DNA of 64,000 nt from Nitrospina sp052156635 (GTDB lineage Bacteria; Nitrospinota; Nitrospinia; Nitrospinales; Nitrospinaceae). The translations under genes and the position numbers were made by a program. The notes under the pieces were generated by a model. The model was not told where the DNA came from, did not search any database, and saw nothing but the letters and a program-made list of their open reading frames with translations. Below, piece by piece: positions 59,081 to 64,000 of the stretch. The DNA lies in assembly GCF_052156635.1 (NCBI RefSeq), contig NZ_JBQKUO010000006.1, positions 15,453-79,452 on the forward strand, given 5' to 3'. Position 1 is the first letter of the stretch, and each line of letters starts with the position of its first letter.

Positions 59081-60691
59081 TTGAATCTGAAACATTCGCC
59101 AAGACCACAAGTGAACGATATTCATTTACCCTCTCCCATGGCAAAACGACGCGCCTCGAAACTGAGCCGTTTGGGAGTGGTTTATGCCCTCGGAATTTTG
59201 ATTTTGATGGCGGACACCCAGATTCCTCTGGGGGTTGCCAGCGGGCTGCCTTTTGTGATTCTGGTTCTCATAGGGTTCCGTTCCCGGGAAAGCAAGGCGG
59301 TATGGACCGGCGCCATCGTGGGGACGGTTTTGACTTTTTTGGGGCTCTTTCTTTCCGCTCCAAGTGGGGACTGGTGGTTTGCTTTGATCAACCGCTGTCT
59401 CACGATTCTGGTCATTTGGATGACCACCTATTTCTGCCTGATGGAGTTGCAGTGGGCGGAAAAGTTTTTGAAGGCCGGTGAACTGGAAAAAGCTTACAAA
59501 CGCCTGCAGGAGGAAAGCTCTTACCTTCAATTGAATCGGGATATCGCATTCCAGACCAATATGAGCAAGACCCTGGAAGAGGCGATCGAGTATTCGCTGG
59601 AAAGAATCTGCCGGGAGATCGACTGGGTGTTGGGTCACTTTTTCCGCTTCGAGGATAAAGAAAAAAAACTGTTACCAACGGGAATCTGGTTTTGTCAGAA
59701 CCCGCACCGATACGAGGAATTCATCAAGGTCACCGAGGTAACAAAACTGGAGGCGGGCGAAGGCTTGCCGGGCCGGGTGCTTGCGGATTCCAGGCCCCAT
59801 TGGATTCAGGATGTGGGGCAGGACACCAACTTTGCCCGTAACAAAATGGTGGAAAAGCTGGGAGTCAAAACGGGATTGGCGTTTCCGGTTTACATCGGCT
59901 CGAAGGTGGTGGGAGTCATGGAGTTTTTTTCCAACAAGGAGCTGGAGCCCAATGCCCGCCTGCTGGAAGTGATGGAGAGCATCGGTATCCTGCTTGGCCG
60001 CGTCATGGAACGGCAGAAAGTGGACCATGATAAAGGAGAATACAACAACCATCTGCGCCGGCTTTATCACCGTCTCGATTCCATTCGGGAAGAGGAGAGC
60101 AAACGGATTGCGAGGGAGGTGCACGACGAGTTGGGCCAGGTATTGACGGCAATCAAGCTGGACCTTTCCCGTATTCAGGCCAAGGTTCCACCGGAGAGAG
60201 TGGATATTTCGGAGGATGTGGAACTGATCACCGACCTGATCCAGAAAACAATCCAAACCGTCAAACGGATTTCGCTGGACCTGAGGCCTCCTGTTCTGGA
60301 CCGCATGAGTTTGACGGAAGCCATCGAATGGCAGGGGAAATTGTTTCAAAGCCGCACGGGTATCGAGTTTGACCTGTCAACGCAACCGGATGTCATCAGC
60401 CTCGACACGCAGAGGTCCAGCACCATCTACCGGATCTTTCAGGAATGCCTCACCAATGTGATTCGCCACTCCGAGGCCAGCAAGGTGAATGTGGATCTCA
60501 CGGATCGAGAAGGCCTGTTGACCATGAGGGTGTTCGATAATGGAAAAGGGCTCGTTCCGGAACAGATTAATGAAAACTTCTCACTCGGTTTGCTTGGCAT
60601 GAAGGAGCGCGCACAAATCTGGGGTGGGCAGGTTTACTTGAATGGACGAAAGAACGAGGGTACAACCATAACCATAGAGCTGAAGCATTGA
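59081..60691 (+). CDS. Sensor histidine kinase, NarX/DegS-type (HisKA_3) with GAF domain
   Basis: About 530 residues. Three to four hydrophobic segments (residues 30-120), a GAF-like domain (about 150-310, containing GEGLPGRVLADSRPHWI and TGLAFPVYIGSKVVGVMEFF), the dimerisation/phosphoacceptor helix with RIAREVHDELGQVLTAIKLD (phospho-His), and an ATPase domain (IFQECLTNVIRHSEASKVNV, FDNGKGL). It should autophosphorylate and pass phosphate to the response regulator encoded immediately downstream (TGATG overlap). The start is TTG 59081 with AGG upstream, or possibly ATG 59138. It lies 1.1 kb before nxrA. Confidence 0.92.
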   Translation: MNLKHSPRPQVNDIHLPSPMAKRRASKLSRLGVVYALGILILMADTQIPLGVASGLPFVILVLIGFRSRESKAVWTGAIVGTVLTFLGLFLSAPSGDWWFALINRCLTILVIWMTTYFCLMELQWAEKFLKAGELEKAYKRLQEESSYLQLNRDIAFQTNMSKTLEEAIEYSLERICREIDWVLGHFFRFEDKEKKLLPTGIWFCQNPHRYEEFIKVTEVTKLEAGEGLPGRVLADSRPHWIQDVGQDTNFARNKMVEKLGVKTGLAFPVYIGSKVVGVMEFFSNKELEPNARLLEVMESIGILLGRVMERQKVDHDKGEYNNHLRRLYHRLDSIREEESKRIAREVHDELGQVLTAIKLDLSRIQAKVPPERVDISEDVELITDLIQKTIQTVKRISLDLRPPVLDRMSLTEAIEWQGKLFQSRTGIEFDLSTQPDVISLDTQRSSTIYRIFQECLTNVIRHSEASKVNVDLTDREGLLTMRVFDNGKGLVPEQINENFSLGLLGMKERAQIWGGQVYLNGRKNEGTTITIELKH

Positions 60692-61344
60692 TGAATATTA
60701 TGGAGCCTTCATTGAAAAATATAAAAATTCTTGTTGCGGACGACCATCCGATTTTCCGCCAGGGCATCCACCGTGCGTTTTCGGCCATCAAGGACATGGA
60801 AGTTGTGGAAGAAGCGGTCAATGGCGCTGAGATGCTGCAGAAGGCGCGTGAGACCAAGGTGGACCTTGTGCTTCTGGATATCACGATGGGGGGCGAATGG
60901 AGCCTGGAATACATGAAGCAGTTGAAGGAGGAATTTCCGGATTTGCCCGTCGTTGTGGTCAGCGTGTATCCGGAGGAGCATTTCGCCATGCGTTATCTCA
61001 AAGCCGGCGCATCGGGTTACGTCACCAAGGAAAGTCCGCTGGAAGTGCTCATCAATGCCATTCGCAAAGTCGCCTCCGGTGGAAAGTTTTTGAGTCCTGA
61101 ATACATGGAGAAGCTCACGTTCAACTTCAACGGCTTCGACAAGCAACCCCACGAATATTTGACGGACAGGGAATTTGAGGTGTTCTGCCTACTTTCCGGC
61201 GGCAAGTCACTGACCGAAATTGCGCAAAAGTTGTGTCTCAGCGTGAAAACCGTCAGCACTCACCGCACCCATATTTTGCAGAAGATGAATATGAAGACAA
61301 ATTCTGAACTCACTCAGTACGCACTGTTAAACCGGCTTCTTTGA
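60691..61344 (+). CDS. NarL/FixJ-family response regulator
   Basis: A 217-residue regulator. Receiver domain (1-125): VADDHPIFRQG, phospho-Asp in LVLLDITMGGEWS, VVVVSVYPEE, SGYVTKES. C-terminal LuxR helix-turn-helix (about 150-215): LTDREFEVFCLLSGGKSLTE, KLCLSVKTVSTHRTHILQKM. ATG 60691 overlaps the kinase stop. Partner of the upstream histidine kinase. Because it precedes nxrA on the same strand, it is the prime local candidate to control nitrite oxidation. Confidence 0.95.
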   Translation: MNIMEPSLKNIKILVADDHPIFRQGIHRAFSAIKDMEVVEEAVNGAEMLQKARETKVDLVLLDITMGGEWSLEYMKQLKEEFPDLPVVVVSVYPEEHFAMRYLKAGASGYVTKESPLEVLINAIRKVASGGKFLSPEYMEKLTFNFNGFDKQPHEYLTDREFEVFCLLSGGKSLTEIAQKLCLSVKTVSTHRTHILQKMNMKTNSELTQYALLNRLL

Positions 61345-61785
61345 AGGCTCCCCCTGTAACCGGAAACACCCCTTCTTTCCTCCCACTCTCACGGATTGCC
61401 AAGTCCTTTGTTATTAGGCAAAAGCAAAACTTCCCACAAATTTTTGCCAGCGTTTTCCTACAATTTCATAGGACCCAGTCCTTTTTCAAAAACAGCCAAA
61501 TCCGATCCACCAATCAGGCTCGTCTGATTACCTTCCTTGCCGAAAACCCATAGAATCCCATTCGCTAGAAATAGTTTTGCTTAATTATTTTGTTTTTCTC
61601 TTCCATTGCCTGGAGAAGTGAAAAAAATTTTGTGGCGCGCCGTTTTTGTAAAACCGCTGACGCCGCCATGGATGAAGTGAGAGCGGGATCGCCTTTGGTC
61701 CCGAAGTTTTGTTGGAAGAGGAAGAAGTAGATGGAAGCCCGCAGGTCGGGCTCATTTTATCTCTAATGCAGGGAGGTTTGAATCT
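61345..61785 (+). promoter_or_regulatory. Intergenic region upstream of nxrA with two hairpins
   Basis: About 440 bp. The last part contains two possible RNA hairpins: CGGGA (61684-61688) with TCCCG (61699-61703), and AGCCCG (61736-61741) with CGGGCT (61747-61752), the second just before the ribosome site GGGAGG (61771-61776). No strong sigma-70 pair was found, and no gene. Confidence 0.4.
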
Positions 61786-64000
61786 ATGCGTTTGAATCGA
61801 AGGAAGTTCTTGCAGGTGAGTGCTGGTGTGGCTTCGGCCATGGCGCTTTCGAGCAAGAGGGTGGGAGCCCAGTTGAAACCCGTTGTGAAGGTTGGGAATC
61901 CCCTGGAGTCCTATCCGGATCGTCGTTGGGAGGAAGTTTATCGCGACCAATATAAGTACGAACGTTCGTTCACGTACTGCTGTTCACCGAACGACACCCA
62001 TCAGTGTCGTGTTCGCGGCTTCGTGCGTAACGGCATTCTGATGCGGATCGAGCAGAACTACGATCACCATAAGGTTCGCGACCTGTACGGCAACCAGGCG
62101 GACGCAGCGTGGAACCCGCGCATGTGTCTCCGCGGCATGACGTTCCCGCGTCGTGTTTATGGGCCGTACCGCAACAAGTATCCGATGTTGCGCGTTGGCT
62201 GGAAGCAGTGGGCCGACGACGGCTTTCCTTATCTGGACAAGGAGAACCGGGAAAAATATAAGTTCACCAGCCGGGGCACGGACGAGTTCGTCCGCGTGAC
62301 CTGGGATGAGACCTTCACTTACCTGGCAAAAGGTCACGTGGCGATCGGTAAAGCCTACAGCGGTTCCCGCGGTGCTCAGCGCCTGAAGAACGAAGGTTAT
62401 CAGCCTGAGATGATCGAAGCCATGGGTGGATCCGGTTCCCGCGCGATGAAGTATCGCGGCGGCATGGGCCTGCTGGGTGTTGTCGGTAAGTATGGTATCT
62501 ACCGCCTCGCCAACATGATGGGTGTTCTGGATGCGATCATTCGCGGCCGCGGCCCGGGTCAGGTGCTGGGTGGACGCGCATGGTCCAACTACACCTGGCA
62601 TGGTGACCAGGCTCCGGGTCATTCCTGGGTTCATGGCATGCAGACTTCCGACATCGACTTCGCCGACCACCGGTATGCGAAGCTGACCATTCAGTGGGGT
62701 AAAAACCTCATTGAGAACAAAATGCCGGAAGCTCACTGGTACACGGAAATCATGGAACGTGGCGGTACGCTGGTTACGGTTGCTCCGGAGTACAATCCTC
62801 CGGCAACCAAAGCCGACTACTGGATCCCGACCCGCGCGGGTCTGGCCGACATCTCCATTTTTCTCGGTATCGGTAAAATCATCATGGACGAGGGACTTGT
62901 TGACGCGGAGTATGTCAAGGAGTACACCGACATGCCGTTGCTGGTCCGCACGGACAACCTGATCCGGTTGCATCCGGAGGACTACATCCCCGGTTACAAA
63001 AACCAGCCGCTGCCTAAGGATGGTTTTACGACCAAGTGGATGAAGAACTACGATCGGGACAAGATGCCGGACTTCGTGGTTTGGGATGCCAACACCGACA
63101 AGCCGGTTGCGCTGACTCGCGAGGACATTGGCGCGAAGATGCGGAAGAAGAACATCGACCCGGCTTTGGACGGTGTTTATGACATCAAGCTGGTCAGCGG
63201 CAAGACCATCACCGTTATGCCGTTGTACGAGATGTACAAAATCCACCTGAAGGACTACGATCTGGATACGGTCAACCAGATCTGTCACGCTCCGAAGGAT
63301 CTGGTTGTGCGTCTGGCACGCGACATCGGTACCATTAAGCCGGTTGAGATTCACTACGGTGAAGGTATCAACCATTACTTCCACGCCACCATGCACAATC
63401 GGGCGTCGTATATCCCGCTGTTGTTGACGGGTAACGTCGGACCGAAAGGTTCCGGTTCCCACACCTGGTCCGGTAACTACAAGGCCGGCAACTACCAGGG
63501 TTCTCACTGGTCGGGACCGGGCTTCGCGGCGATGGTTGCGGAGGATCCCTTCAATCCCGTTCTGGATGTAACCAAGAACGTGGGTTGGGAGAACATCAAG
63601 GGATATGCGAAAGGTGAAGAGCCCGGCTACTGGGCGCATCGTGACAAGGCTCTGATCGTCAATACCCCGCGGTATGGACGTAAGGTCTTCACGGGCCGCA
63701 CCCATATGCCGACTCCGACCAAGCTCCTTTGGTTTGTTAACGTCAACGTCATCAACAACGCGAAGTGGTTCTACGAGATGGTGTTCAACACCAACAACAA
63801 CGTAGACATGATCGTGGCTCAGGACATCGAGTTCACCGGTTCCTGCGAGTACTCGGATATCGTCCTCGCTGCTAACAGCTGGGCCGAGTTCGAGTCTTAC
63901 GAGATCACTTCGGCGTGTTCGAACCCGTTCCATCAGATCTGGGGCGGCACCGGCATCAAACCGGTATTCGACACGATCGATGACAACCTGATCCACCGCG
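61786..64000 (+). CDS. nxrA: Nitrite oxidoreductase alpha subunit, periplasmic type (partial)
   Basis: The first 738 codons of a molybdopterin enzyme that oxidises nitrite to nitrate; the rest lies outside. ATG 61786 follows GGGAGG at nine bases. A twin-arginine signal opens it (NRRKFLQVSAGVASAMAL), placing the enzyme in the periplasm. A Cys-rich patch (Cys65, Cys66, Cys74) and a Cys in MCLRG (Cys114) form the N-terminal [4Fe-4S] site. GGRAWSNYTWHGDQAPGHSW carries the likely molybdenum Asp ligand of type II DMSO-reductase enzymes. YGEGINHYFHATMHNR and LLLTGNVGPKGSGSHTW are further cofactor blocks. The overall resemblance is to Nitrospina/Nitrospira NxrA. A two-component system lies directly upstream. 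Confidence 0.92.
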   Translation, partial: MRLNRRKFLQVSAGVASAMALSSKRVGAQLKPVVKVGNPLESYPDRRWEEVYRDQYKYERSFTYCCSPNDTHQCRVRGFVRNGILMRIEQNYDHHKVRDLYGNQADAAWNPRMCLRGMTFPRRVYGPYRNKYPMLRVGWKQWADDGFPYLDKENREKYKFTSRGTDEFVRVTWDETFTYLAKGHVAIGKAYSGSRGAQRLKNEGYQPEMIEAMGGSGSRAMKYRGGMGLLGVVGKYGIYRLANMMGVLDAIIRGRGPGQVLGGRAWSNYTWHGDQAPGHSWVHGMQTSDIDFADHRYAKLTIQWGKNLIENKMPEAHWYTEIMERGGTLVTVAPEYNPPATKADYWIPTRAGLADISIFLGIGKIIMDEGLVDAEYVKEYTDMPLLVRTDNLIRLHPEDYIPGYKNQPLPKDGFTTKWMKNYDRDKMPDFVVWDANTDKPVALTREDIGAKMRKKNIDPALDGVYDIKLVSGKTITVMPLYEMYKIHLKDYDLDTVNQICHAPKDLVVRLARDIGTIKPVEIHYGEGINHYFHATMHNRASYIPLLLTGNVGPKGSGSHTWSGNYKAGNYQGSHWSGPGFAAMVAEDPFNPVLDVTKNVGWENIKGYAKGEEPGYWAHRDKALIVNTPRYGRKVFTGRTHMPTPTKLLWFVNVNVINNAKWFYEMVFNTNNNVDMIVAQDIEFTGSCEYSDIVLAANSWAEFESYEITSACSNPFHQIWGGTGIKPVFDTIDDNLIHR

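Noticed and set aside
61984..63996. 670-residue open frame on the minus strand
   Set aside because: Antisense to nxrA; an effect of strong codon bias.

Overview
The window looks like chromosome from a chemolithoautotrophic nitrite oxidiser, most likely a Nitrospina-type member of the Nitrospinota. The strongest evidence is the right end, where a Tat-exported, periplasmic-type nitrite oxidoreductase alpha subunit (NxrA) begins and runs out of the window. A DAB-type inorganic-carbon accumulation locus and a monomeric NADP-isocitrate dehydrogenase fit an autotroph. The assignment to Nitrospinota is inference, because no rRNA is present. No CRISPR array, insertion sequence, phage or integrase was found.

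Layout. 0-2.6 kb: a caspase-like lipoprotein cut by the left edge, an overlapping DUF502/RluA gene pair, and tRNA-Ala(GGC) with its terminator. 2.8-5.4 kb: an exported catalase-peroxidase (KatG). 5.5-12.7 kb: a plus-strand carbon-uptake operon made of a small winged-helix regulator, DabB, a second degenerate antiporter-like membrane protein, DabA and a PII-like protein. 12.9-17.6 kb: a minus-strand HlyD/TolC/ABC exporter whose ATPase domain has lost every nucleotide-handling motif. 18-25.4 kb: envelope and transport genes (GT39-like transferase, YqaA/DedA, SulP) and a large, AT-rich YfhO-like membrane protein. 25.4-34.4 kb: ArsC-like protein, TPR-methyltransferase, a TonB receptor flanked by two small exported proteins, a carboxymuconolactone-decarboxylase remnant, a DEAD-box helicase, ribosomal protein S21 with a non-AUG start, and an AlgE-like porin. 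34.4-42.6 kb: one minus-strand operon joining DoxX and two ring-cleavage dioxygenases to a complete RND efflux pump. 42.7-45.4 kb: a compact sigma-54 circuit in which a probably leaderless bEBP activator faces an exported protein that carries a clear -24/-12 promoter. 45.8-51.3 kb: isocitrate dehydrogenase, a glycine-methyltransferase-like enzyme, a TIR-like/TPR protein and a 59-residue histone-H1-like protein. 51.4-58.3 kb: a pyruvate dehydrogenase operon (aceE-aceF-lpdA) and NDH-2. 58.6-64 kb: a small membrane protein, a two-component system, and nxrA.

How it fits together. NxrA supplies electrons from nitrite. DabA/B would energise bicarbonate/CO2 capture. KatG, the CDGSH protein, RND efflux and dioxygenases suggest oxidative and aromatic/quinone stress handling. 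The two-component system next to nxrA is a candidate regulator of nitrite oxidation.

The most novel-looking points are: (1) rpsU with only an ATC start available behind a perfect Shine-Dalgarno; (2) the sigma-54 island with two 14-bp palindromes spaced two helical turns apart; (3) the pseudo-ATPase ABC exporter operon; (4) the five-gene DAB locus with an extra degenerate subunit and a palindrome inside its putative promoter. All calls come from reading the sequence; no database searches were run.
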